64,000 bases of DNA, taken from Schistosoma mansoni. Taxonomy: Eukaryota > Platyhelminthes > Trematoda > Strigeidida > Schistosomatidae. The notes beneath the pieces are model-generated. The model was not told the origin of the DNA. It saw only the letters and a list, made by a program, of their open reading frames with translations, and did no database searches. The position numbers were made by a program, and so were the translations under genes. The stretch lies in contig NC_031501.1 in the NCBI RefSeq assembly GCF_000237925.1, positions 1,118,286-1,182,285 of the forward strand. Direction: 5' to 3'. Positions 9,853-20,920 of this stretch are shown here, in pieces (positions within the stretch are counted from its first letter, which is position 1; each line of letters opens with the position of its first letter).

Positions 9853-12800
9853 CTGTAATAGAAAAATTCAGTATGATATTAATAATGGATGCTTTATTTA
9901 ATATTTTTGGCGAGACTATGCTTTATGTACGAACCAATCAGATTCAGGATAACAGGTCTTGGATTTTGGCATGAAATTCACCCACCCATTTGGCAGAATA
10001 GTGTCTCGGTATTTTAGCTGATATCAGTTTGAGGTGAAAAATCGTAAATCTAATTCCTAACCCTAAACATCAACTGTGAATTACAATCCTTATTCCTCAA
10101 ACTGATTTATAACCCTCATTTAGCCCTAGTGTACTGAACAGAACACTGGTGGGGACAGTCAAATGTATTTAAGCAAAAATTACAGACTATCTCACAAAAT
10201 TCTGATAACCATACAGTGAACAGTTAATTTGCAAAATAACAATTGTCTCAATCTTAACTGTTTCTTCTGCCAATATTAATCCGTCTTCTCTGATTTTATT
10301 GTTCATGCATTTTCATACCGATCGCGCTTCATTCCTTTTCTTTCCATATCGATCTTTTGCCAAAATACATTCTATGTCTGACAATCACCATATACTACTT
10401 ATATGGATATAAGTAGACCATACCGCACCATTAAGTAGGTAGGGACTCTCAAGGTCACTTTAGCATCGCTCAAAGGTCGTCCATAAATTATAGTCTCATC
10501 ATACTTTCTATATGCCTGATCGGAGCAAACATTTCTCAGCAATAAATACTTAATATTGTAACAGAATTACGGTTCTTATGAGCATTTTACTAATGAATGT
10601 TAAAAAAAATCTGTATGGCATTCATATTCACCCATAAATGTTTATGACTAATCTTGCTTCTGTGATATCTCTTTGTATCAGTAAAACTAATCTGATTTAT
10701 GTGGTCTTGAGTGTTGTTAGAGGTTTGATTTATGAATTTTGTTATATCCTAGTGAAGATATAAGTACAGGTAACTTCCAGGACCTATTAACGGACTATTA
10801 TTCTATATATATTCTTATTGTTTAACTATTGAGTAATTAGATGATGTATATCTATATTCATCTTATTATAGGCTTCATTTTGACCTATGGATTATTATTA
10901 CACGATTTACTGTCCCGAAATTATATTCAGTTTATTGATTATTGTCTCCCACGTTCACAGCCACATTTGATTTGATCTTGTACAAATATTATTTTCTATT
11001 CTATGGTGTGATGCGGTCTGTCTGTCTGGTATATAAACCGAGTATGCTTGAAATAAATGATTCGTATACCAGAAGCTGCAAATGGTGTTTTAGGACTCAA
11101 TTGGAAGGGCTAGGCGGATAAGGGACCAATAAGGACATTAGACTGCTCATACTGGTCGAATGTCATTGATTTGGCACGGTGTTAAGATTAGACAAGTCGC
11201 ATTTCGATTGGTGGATAAATCACATGATAAAAAGCCGGACATAAGACTACAACATTTTGGCATACGGCCTTGTTCTTTTTTTTAAATTCATAACAAATTC
11301 TATGGTAATCTCCTTTCATTTTTCCAAATGACAGATACATAGGAGAAAAGTATTCGAACTACCATACTAGTACTTTTTTCCAATAAGATAAGAGATATGT
11401 TCTAAGTAGTTGATGAAAGCATGAACGATCATGCGGATGTTGAAAGAAATAATGAATTAAATCAACGGGATTGCTACTTCTTAACCGATCAACTCTATCG
11501 GATATTTGGAGAAGACTGAAGTCTCCTTATGTAAAAGTTTAAATATCCTAAGATTTTTCTTATTGTGATTTTGACTTTCATCCACCCTTGTTATTTGAAA
11601 TATAATTACGTTCCTGTTCAACCGTGTTATGATTTGGGAACCTGTCGAGTGAAGTAGTATCCAAGATTACCAAGCAGTAAGAGTAGCTGGGGCGTAATAC
11701 GAGAAACCATGACACTCATGAACGCTTGATTTCCAATCAAGGTTTGCCAGCTGTTCTAGGTGGACCTCCTGTATATATTAAGCAAGCATAAGCACCTCAC
11801 TTTGTTAAAAGCACTCCCTGTATATGGGGCCGGCAAGGCTTCCTTGACAAAAGCTACAAACACGTCGGTGTATGAGGATATTACGAGGGCGAACTTTCCT
11901 TACCCTTGGCTATATCAGAGGATTCGGGGAGAGGTAGACTGTAGGTGAATGTTTCAAATGATGGCGGAACATGGATTCTCGAGCAATAAGTAAAAACAGT
12001 CCAAATGTGAAAGTAAACATTTATGTGTGTATAACTCACCGAAACATCCATACACATTCTCGTTCAGGATAAAGCTCTAGAATGTCATGTACTTTTTCAA
12101 AATAACTTTGAATAATCTTTATTGAGTTTTCCAATTGCAATTTTTGATCATCTGGCGTTGGAGATAATGCGACAACCATAGATTGACCCACTAATCCATC
12201 AAGGACACTTTCCAAATAACTCCAACCACTTATATCAGTTGGGTGTTTTGATAACCAAACATCTAAATTATCCAATTCTATCTTATACGTCTATTGAATA
12301 GCAAAAAAAGAAACAAAAAGAGAGGATATTTGTAGCCAGTCGGTTTGTCGTCAGTGAGTCATACTCAATGTACAAGACCACCTACAGTGATGTGTCCCAG
12401 CCCAAGTTGTCACACCTTATTTTGGCACAAGGAAAGAGGAAATTAACAAAAGTATTTGGCTTTCAACCACACTTTAAGTGAGAATGTTGGTTATTGAAAC
12501 CGAAATAAGTGGAGCGGGGTTAGAACACGAAGATTAGAGGCCGAAAATAGAAAGTCTCAAACAATTGAGCTACTGTTCCAAATTGACAAGGTAATAATTA
12601 TGCAAAGAGGAGATAGAAATTGAAAGCTAAACATGACAACTATGTCTCGAAAACGAAACAAATGAGGCTGGAAAAAACATTTATATGTATACCACTTGAA
12701 CGACAGTTAGAAATGTTATTCAGTGTTTTTAAACCGAAGTACATAGAACTGAGTACAAATCTACTACACAATAGTTGAAAATGAAGTGTCCTATCCAGTC

Positions 12801-13319
12801 TGTTCTGATAATTTACCATCCATAAAAGAGAGAACGATGAATTTTACAGATTAGATTAATTCACCATAATGTGAGTGACAGCTTAAAAATGTTGAATCGG
12901 TCAATCTTTGTTTTTAGATTGTAATAAGGTGAAAAGGAACCATGAAACAAATACCTACGACTTATTCTTTTACGTTTTTCATTACTGTTTCAGTCAAATA
13001 TATCAATGAGGAAAATGTTATGAAAATATGGAAACCAGTTAATTATTGTCATTTAATACACGGTTAATATTGAGTGGCAGACTTAAAACAGTAGTCTTGT
13101 GACCAAAAGATGGATTGAAGTTGTGGAGCTAGTGGATAAAAAAAACTATAACAGTAATTACGAAGGGAAAATAGGAATGAACAATTAACCTCAGGATTTT
13201 GTTGATGTAATAGTAAAAACCGACGATATTGCCATAAACCATAATTACAACGATATTTGTCCGCTAATTTATCACATAACTTCAATTCAGATAATAGAAA
13301 TTCGTGATCATTTAGATAA
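9549..13319 (-). CDS. PFTA-repeat protein, PTAR1-like (3' exons)
   Basis: Three minus-strand exons join without a frame break: 13319-13190, 12290-12040 and 9852-9549, stop at 9551-9549. Junction phases are 0 and 2, with acceptors ending CAG or TAG and donors GTTAAT and GTGAGT. Together they give about 227 C-terminal residues. The first exon ends YRCNYGLWQYRRFLLLHQQ, and the second/third join makes ERECVWMFRRRLITF. These are W-x-x-R-R repeats of the protein prenyltransferase alpha type, here most like PTAR1, whose family relatives scaffold the Rab geranylgeranyl or related transferases. The last 60 residues, with SSLKWIDLLSWRYLFW, lack a family match I can name. The upstream exon, which must end in phase 2, was not found between 13320 and 20700. 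Family assignment is inference; exon structure is seen directly. Confidence 0.65.
9900..10140. repeat. R-D dispersed repeat
   Basis: About 240 bp with GAACCAATCAGATTCAGGAT, TATTTTAGCTGATATCAG and TTATAACCCTCATTTAG. An inverse copy lies at 29520-29765. It abuts an R-C repeat on the right. Lies in the second intron of the PTAR1-like gene. Confidence 0.65.
10140..10440 (+). repeat. R-C dispersed repeat
   Basis: Begins CACTGGTGGGGACAGTCAAA and ends TATAAGTAGACCATACCGCA; inverse of 4475-4790. Confidence 0.7.
10441..11639. other. Intronic sequence, possible LTR remnant
   Basis: Mostly unassigned. At about 11010-11100 a TATATAA followed by AATAAA within 25 bp resembles the U3/R part of a retrotransposon LTR, but there is no partner. 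Bases 10445-10515 resemble 36395-36465. Confidence 0.3.
11640..11945 (-). mobile_element. Old R500 copy
   Basis: Keeps the R500 order: TTTCCAATCAAGGTTTGCCA, CTAGGTGGACCTCC, then TGGCTATATCAGAGGATTCGGGGAG. Strongly diverged and shortened. The 62-codon open stretch over it is a shadow. Confidence 0.5.
12040..12290 (-). CDS. PTAR1-like gene, middle exon
   Basis: Acceptor CAATAG before 12290, phase 0. Reads TYKIELDNLDVWLSKHP, then GWSYLESVLDGLVG, then ELYPERECVWMF, and ends in phase 2 at donor GGTGAGT. Confidence 0.65.
12335..12460 (-). mobile_element. RTE-2 3' UTR remnant
   Basis: Diverged copy of the RTE-2 3' end (CAGTGAGTCA, then AAGTTGTCACACCTTATTTTGGCA), intronic. Confidence 0.45.
13190..13319 (-). 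CDS. PTAR1-like gene, exon with first visible PFTA repeat
   Basis: Acceptor GTTACAG before 13319, one base completes the previous codon, then YLNDHEFLLSELKLCDKLAD and NYGLWQYRRFLL. Ends CCTGAG before GTTAAT, phase 0. Confidence 0.65.
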
Positions 13320-13625
13320 CTGTAACGGTGAATAATCCACTGACTATTTATTGATAATTATATTAGAAGAATAATTTGACGGATTAGCAGAATTACCGTT
13401 GAAATATAGTTTCGTATGAGCGAGGATACTTGTTTAGAATCAATTGAGTGAACCTTAGTTCTGGATTGACTGATAATTCGTTGTTTAATAGAGCTTTTCG
13501 CTTAAAGTTCCAGAATGTTGTTGTGTTAGGAGATACTAACAGAAGATAATTCAGCAGACCTAAAAATAAGCCAACAAAACCTTTTGACTCACATAGGTCA
13601 TGTATAGAACATAATTGATTTAGAA

Positions 13626-14255
13626 AATTTTATTTATTTGAACAAATAAACATTGTTATAAGGAGGCAACAAATATATATGCACTACACAAAGTAGTTAC
13701 CATCAAATGTATGCAGAGGGGGTGCTGCCCAGGCACCCAAACCGAAGTACGTGGTTTTCCTAGAAGGCCACTTTCCGAGCCTTTGGTCCAGGAGTCCAAG
13801 CCACAAGGCAGTGGAGCAACATTAAAAGACCCAGTCCAATGATAACCGGTCAGTCAGTCGGATGCAACGTAGGACTAGACGTATATATGCATCGGTCTAA
13901 GTTGCCATACCTTATTAGCACAAGATGGACACCAAATTCATAAAGTAGTCACTTCAATGGTAGTAATGTACAAAAAGAAGATCGTGGTAACCGGTGACCA
14001 ACAACGGGTTTACATGCCATTTGTTTCCTTAAGATCCTGGAGCCCATGTACATTATTGGTTTGGAATCAGCGTTTCCCAACCCCCTAGAAGGACCCTCCA
14101 TATCTACCTAGCCGGTTAAAGCGCCGGATATTCGCTTTTCGTCCTCTGAATTTTGTAAACAACACCCCGTTTGAGAGAAAACAGGGAGTAGGACTTCCAT
14201 GACAGATGCTATATACGCGTGACCAAGTGAGAGCATTTCGAGAGGGAAAAAGTTG
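13626..14255 (-). mobile_element. R500 copy split by a LINE insertion
   Basis: R500 sequence at 13626-13850 and 13988-14255. The two parts abut perfectly if 13851-13987 and one copy of TAACCGGT (13843-13850 and 13988-13995) are removed. Confidence 0.8.
13851..13987 (-). mobile_element. RTE-2 3' end inserted in R500
   Basis: Starts with the inverted (ACTG)n tail, then GGATGCAACGTAGGAC and AGTTGCCATACCTTATTAG, the RTE-2 3' UTR. Flanked by an 8-bp duplication TAACCGGT. Younger than the R500 it interrupts. Confidence 0.75.
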
Positions 14256-16584
14256 ATAAACTTATGACTGAAATTATCGTCTAAGCGATCAAAAAAATCT
14301 ATTATTATCATTGTCATTTTGGCTTTGGGTCCTAGCTGACACATTTCTTTAAACACTTAAAGAGAATATGCATCTTAGACGATGTCTTACTCTGAAGAGC
14401 AGTAGAATGTAGGTTACTCCTGCCTTGTTTAGGGCCTGTAGTGTGAGAAAGCAATTTGCCCTGACCCCTAGACCTAAATCCGAAATCACACAGTGGTTTC
14501 ACAGAGTTGTAGAGAAGGTCTGATATTTTTTCGCACTAAATATGAATGGTGTTAAAGTACTGAATGCCTTGTCTGTGATACCGACTCATTGAACCACATT
14601 GATGAAGATATAAATCTTTAGATTCTTACTCAACTATTCCTTTTGAATTTTATACGAGACATAATAAGCAAAGTACTTGGTAGATACACTACAGTCAAAC
14701 AGGCTGTTCAGAGTTATGTAGGAAAACCCTTCATAGTGGGCTACAGGTCAGTTCCTAACACCGAAAATACAGTTACTCATGATCCCAAGAAACAGGTTAT
14801 GTACCACCAGGGGTACTAGGTTTGCTTTCTTTAAGACCGATGATGTAATAGTTAAACGCGAACCTGGGTTAATTACCAATATCAGACAGTAGATTAGTAA
14901 AATCAAGGTCTTAGATTGACTCGTTTTGTCACCACAAAAAAAACAGTCGTCTAGTGAAACAGGAACATTTAAGCGCTCAGTAGTCATGAGATATCGGTTT
15001 TTGTAACTGATGTAACATGTAAGCGTATTTCTGTAAACCACTTCAATAAGTTTTTATCCCCCTATCATAGTAGGGAAACGTATGCATACATGCGTCTTTG
15101 TAAGTCAATTTTTAATTCTATCGTCGTATCAAAATGATTAGTGAAAGACAGTGTATGCTTATCCTGACAATACAATGGACTTGACGAGTTGAATCAATCC
15201 CTATATGAATTGGTCTATCATGTGTCTGAATTCAGACTACTTCAGTCGGCCAACTTCAACCTGAAGCCTAGCATAGATATGCTAGTCCAGATTTCCATGC
15301 TCCAACGGTAACGCGAAGTTATAGAGATATATAGCAAACAAGATTGAAATAACGTAGTACTCATGATAATGAAAAATATCATCATTGATAGCACGGTTCG
15401 GAAAGGCGGTATTTGTATGTCAAGAAGTATTCGATAGCCACGTCGCCACCAAAATTGTAAACAAGTCTTTTTGTAGTGTTTTGATCTCATTATTCGAATT
15501 TCGGTTATGTTGAGTACATGTCACGACTCAGATAACCAATACACAATCATGTGTGATCAATAGTTCGATACAGGAAATAGTTCCTCATGTCACTACGAAA
15601 AACACACGACTAGCAAAAGTTTCACGTACCGTCAGAAACAGGTTCTGATGTATTTGATTCGTATTCGCCAAAGATGATGGTTGTTGTACACTTACATATC
15701 CCAAAAGCATCATCACAAACGGATAAAGGTTTATGATTTCCTTCATCTATATGAGGAATTATATCGTATTCTGAACTATTTGTTTCGGAATAATAAAACA
15801 TTTATATTACAAACCATGTTTCAATGGCGTTTTTCAAAGAAATTAGGAAGGACTTGAGGTCGACTGAGCTGAAGGTCATGCGCGGTCCAGTTTGAAGAGC
15901 ACATAACCTCCAATATTTTTTAGATGACTCAATATAAACAAATAACCCGGTGTTTTCATGTCATGAAGCAGTAAAGAGGTTTCATGAAATATCACCAAAT
16001 ATTTAGTTTCTAATCGGGGTAGAAGTAGGCAGATGACATAATAGTTATTTAAGTGTGATTTTCCGTAAAAAAACACTCACTCTAAATGTAATCAGTGACG
16101 AAAGTGATACCACTTGTTAGGGTACAGTATTTATTCCGCCGACTATTAGATCAGAAAGGCTGAATTACAACATCTTGTGATGGTGTCGGATATGATTAAT
16201 TCTGAGTGCGATGACATCACATGTGGTCGTGTAAAACTAGTGTCAAGTCGTAAAATTTACTGTCCACTCAGGGGTTGGACAAAGCATTTTGAAGAGTTAT
16301 TTTCGACACAGTTTACAATTAAGCATTTAAAGTTGCATTATTTTGCTAAATAACACATCTCGTATTTGACTGAGTTACATTATGTGCGTGAAACTGACTT
16401 ACACTGTGTTTGATTATTGAGTGGTGGACTGGAGTTAACCATTAAGGTTTCTATACAAGTTTCGTGTTTTCAAAGCTTTTTAGAATGTTTGAAAGGTATG
16501 CATCGTTTAATTGGTTCAATGATATATGCATCTATTGATGTAGACAATCTTCAGAGAAATAAACTTTTAAAAAAGCTACTGGTA
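14256..16584. other. Unassigned intergenic stretch
   Basis: No host exon or known repeat recognised on either strand. 5' exons of the PTAR1-like gene could be here, but I saw no PFTA motif. Part may belong to decayed mobile DNA next to the Gypsy element. Confidence 0.35.
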
Positions 16585-19500
16585 TTCGGAGTTAAACAAC
16601 ACCTCTGCACATAAAATCTATATAATCGAAATAAACTAACTCAGTCAAATCAGAAGTCAGATATGAAAGGATTTGAATGCATATTTGGAAAGATGTTGAT
16701 ATGTTGAGAATCATTTAATCTGAGCTGGCCAAAATGCACTTGTACATGCATAAGACCAAAAAGCGTGCTACAACATGGAATATCGCACAAAACTAGTCGT
16801 GCATAATGGTTTCTCGAATTTTTGTAGAAAAAAATACAGGCTCATATATGAGCATATTAGAAAAAACGTCGTTTCATTTTTCGGTTTTTCGAAACAACAT
16901 TGCAAACAAACGGGATAAAACAAAATGTTTTGCAGTGTTCTACATGCAGTAATCGGTTAATTGTTCTGGAGAACTAACCCTTATTCCAGAACGCGTTGTT
17001 TTGAGCCGAGTGTCAGATACAACAGAATTTTTTTCGTCATTGTTGTTAATCGTGTGTGGTATCGTCACTGCATGTCTAGAGTTGTTTGAGCATACCAGAA
17101 GAAAATCAACATTGTCAGGGTCTTCTTCTACATTCGTGGTCTTATGACGATCGATGCTCATGATGTCGTTGGTTTCGTTCTTATCGATGATATGGTACTC
17201 CTGAAAGTCGGAGTGTCGTTCCCTCAATGAGTTATGTTGCAGTGTATCCAAGTCAGCTTTTACTGCATTGTGAATACCGAGTAAAACGAAAGGAAGAAGT
17301 CAGTCCGTTGCAAAAAGTTTGTAGCTGAGAGTTAAGTTTTCGATCAGCAATGAAATCATTTTATCAATACGTTAGCTTGTGGGTGGTAGTTGGTCATTCT
17401 GAATCAAGTAGGTTCTTGAAGTGTAGTAAGACAGCGGAAAAGCCCAGATTTGAACTAGCGTCCACGGTCTATAATGATAGTTGAAGGGCAGTCAGAGTTT
17501 GCTACCCATCGTCCGATGAAGGCACGAGCCACCGTTCCATCAGCCATGTCCTTGATGGGTACTGCTTATGGTTATCGTATGAAACGGTCTACACACATTT
17601 AGAGTAAGAGTATCCATTTGAATCTAGCTAGGATCCTATTAAATGAAGATTGGCATGTTCGAGCGAGCATCGAGAGTTGTAAAAGGGCTCAAGGGACATT
17701 TGTGTGCTTAATCATCCTAGATTTCTGGCAGCTTACACTGAAGCGTGTCCCACTCCCTCACGTCTTTATTCATAATAGGCCGGCGAAACCGTCCTGCCAT
17801 GATCTTGTTGGTTTCATGAACACATGCGTGAAAAAGCTTGTACAACGTATTGAAGCCATTGCGTCGATAATATTTCTGCACAATTGGACGATCCCTACCT
17901 GTAAATGTGTCACATAGTGAAGTTTCTTTTTCTCGCCAGGGAAATACTTGTCTGGAGATGAGCTCAAAGAAAGGTTAAGAGGTTTGTGGTCAGTGTAAAG
18001 AGTGAATTCTCGGCCTTCCGCACAACACAATACATGACTAGTAGTCTCTTACCGAATGTGATATACCTCAATCCAGTGTCTTGCAACCATCTCGAAGAAA
18101 ATAACAAAGATTGCCATGTGCTGTTTACCTATTGTTTCAATACTCCTCCGATTGCCGAGTCGGATGTGCCTACCGCAATACTAATTGGTGTTTTAATGTC
18201 CTGGTCTATGAACATGGTTGCTTTTGAATTAAGTTCCTTAACTGTAATGAATGTATTTCCCTCTTCGCCGTTATGGCTAGAGACGCACGGTAACGTCGGT
18301 CGCGTTTGGTACAGTTCAAACCATTCATTGGTGGTATCGGTCGATTATGTGCTTAACAATGGCTGGTGACAATCTACAGCCAGAAAATGAAGGTACACCC
18401 ACAGATAGTTTAATATATACATAAACTGACCTCAGTTTGCACATGTCGATGAGTAGATTATGGTTTTGCAGCAAATTTACACCAATAATTGACATAGAAA
18501 CATAAACAACGAAAACCTAGTGGATGGGTTTACGTAAACCCATATTAAGATAAACACATCGCTTACCATATGTGGTAATCAGTTTTCCATTTGCCGCCTG
18601 TAAGTCGAAGACCTGTTTATGCAGACCATCGTTAGGATTTACAGAAGAAACACTCGGTTCGCAAACTTTCGTCATGGCAACAGTGATGTATGACGGATGG
18701 TTATGCCCACCAGTTACGGTTGCTACTAACTCGTGACAGCTTCTAAGTTTTCCGGAAGGCTTTTCATGTCGGATCTTTTGAAGCGTGGTGAACTGAAGAG
18801 TTTTCTACAGTTTCCCGAAGACTTATTGCAGTAAACGGACTACCAATGTTCGATCTGAATGTAGAACTAGCGAAGCGAAGGCCACTCTATGTTCTTATGT
18901 ATAGTGTACAAAGCGTTTTTAAGTGAATTATAATAAATTATATGAAAATCACGGAATACCTAAAACCGTACAGATTGATTTGTACAGTCAACGGTTTATA
19001 TTACACAAGCCGACGTTCTAAACAACAAAAAAGAATACCTGGGGATCAATAACATTATTCCCAACAAGATGGGTTCAGATATCTGTTTGCAAGTGTCCCA
19101 ACAATCTTTCTAGGCAAACACTTGAAGGTTAACATCCATACTGTAGACCACGCTGCGACTTTAAGTCTAGTCAAACATGACCTTATTGTCAATGTCCAGG
19201 CGGCATCCAACAGTAAAATAAGTAACAAAGAGTAAGTCTTTAACCAAGATGAAATAACAAGAGCTCCAACAAAGAAAACTGAAGAACACGTGTGGTTAAA
19301 GAGACCTGAATAAGCGTTTAAATAAAAGTCAAGGAGAAGAGACACTTAAATGTCGATACTGTTCAACGAAATACCGTTGAAATATCTTCAGCGTTTTTTA
19401 ACGTTACACTTAACACTTATTGTGGTTTAGAGACCGTTCCTCTATGAGACCAGCTTCTTTGAGGAACTTAGGAGCGTCTGTGATTGCGATAAATATTTAT

Positions 19501-20480
19501 GAAACGAGAGCATGACAGCGATCTGAAACGTAACTTTGCGCGGTTTGAGGCCTTTCTTTCACGGATTAAACCTCAGTGTTGAGGGTTCTGGTGATCTTCA
19601 GAATCTGGTGGGCAGACGCAACCGATTTGTCTATGGCGTAACTTCGGAATGAGACAGGAGTCGTATGCACCTGTTGAGGATGATCAGACAAGAGGAGTTG
19701 TCTAAACAGGCCCTCTTCAAACATCCGTTGAACAATGACCTCCCGCATAAATAGCAGCATTTCTGTTGCTGACCCGTGTTGCAACTCGATGTTGTTGAAG
19801 AGCTAACTTAACCTTTGTTGATCGGCCAGGTTTCGGCGTTTAAGAATAACCTTCTTTAGAGTGCCTTAGCTTCAGAATCATTACAGCTAAGCATACAAGA
19901 CATGCCTGCTGAAATCAAGCGGTGGTGTCTTCAATACTGTGGGGAATCGTGCACATGTGTCTGTTTTGACGTTATTGCGCCAGAATGGAGCGAGCTGGAA
20001 AGTGGGAGACGAAGGAGTCCTAATCTGAAACAGCTTGGTTGTCTGTTTTGTGATTATGGAAATAAAATGTACAAATGAGCGAAAAAAATTCGAAAATATA
20101 GAAACGATATAATTATATATAAAAATTCATCTAATGTTGCAACAAGAAACACACCCATTGATTACTGTTTGGTGTACCATATAAAGTCATGATCACCACT
20201 GGAAATACCAGAGGTAATCAAAGTTTAACAATACCTCTACACATAAGACCTATATAATCGAAATAAACTAACTCAGTCAAATCAAAGTCAGATATGAAAG
20301 GATTCGAAGGTATATATGGAAAGATGTTGATATGTTGAGAAGCATTTAATGTAAGCTGGCTAGTAGTTGGAAGGAACGTGTAGCACACCGTACACACTCG
20401 TTATTTGGTGCGGATGCGTGACCGAGACCTTACAGCTAGGGTGTGGCCAGTAAAACGAACGAGGTTGGTATCAATACTGA
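16585..20480 (-). mobile_element. Gypsy-family LTR retrotransposon fossil
   Basis: LTR-like direct repeats about 3.6 kb apart (around 16590-16745 and 20225-20480, sharing ATCGAAATAAACTAACTCAG) frame minus-strand remnants in the usual order. Gag-like sequence lies at about 19560-19900, the protease-to-RT spacer region at about 18400-18700, RNase H (EGREFTLYTDHKPLNL) at about 17900-18020, and the integrase tail (KTTRSGIRVSSPEQLTDY) at about 16940-17250. The internal part is shorter than a full element. It is broken at many points and appears old. Confidence 0.75.
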
Positions 20481-20710
20481 GGACTTACAGAACTATTTAT
20501 TTTGTGGATTTACTTAGCACGACATGCTATCTTGTCACTTAAGTAACAAATAATAAAACACATATCTTCATAGTGGCAGAGTTTGTTAAGAGAACAAAGT
20601 TAAGCACTGGAAACAGTATTCGTAAAATCCTGTTCCATGCTACGTATTATTGTTTTAACCCTTGCCCATGACAACAAGAGTTATTATATTTTCAAATTTT
20701 TAAGGTGATT

Positions 20711-20920
20711 ATGTGTCCATCTGGACGAAATCCCCACCCACCAATTACACTAGAAAATGATGATAATTTTACGCGTTTGCCAAAAAAGGAGGTATGTCTG
20801 TCAACAGATCTGACTTTAGTGAAGCACAAAGTATTCAATCTTCCACCTCATTTGGCTCGTTTAGAAGATCCTTGGAATAAACTTTGCACACATCATACTC
20901 TTTCTAGTCTAAGACATACA
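20711..20920 (+). CDS. CFAP276: CFAP276 exon 1
   Basis: 70 codons from [18 protein letters not shown] to SSLRHT; donor GTAAGT at 20921, phase 0. Confidence 0.8.

Noticed and set aside
14748-15490. Minus frames of 97 and 82 codons as missing PTAR1-like exons
   Set aside because: No PFTA motif and no phase-compatible splice sites seen.
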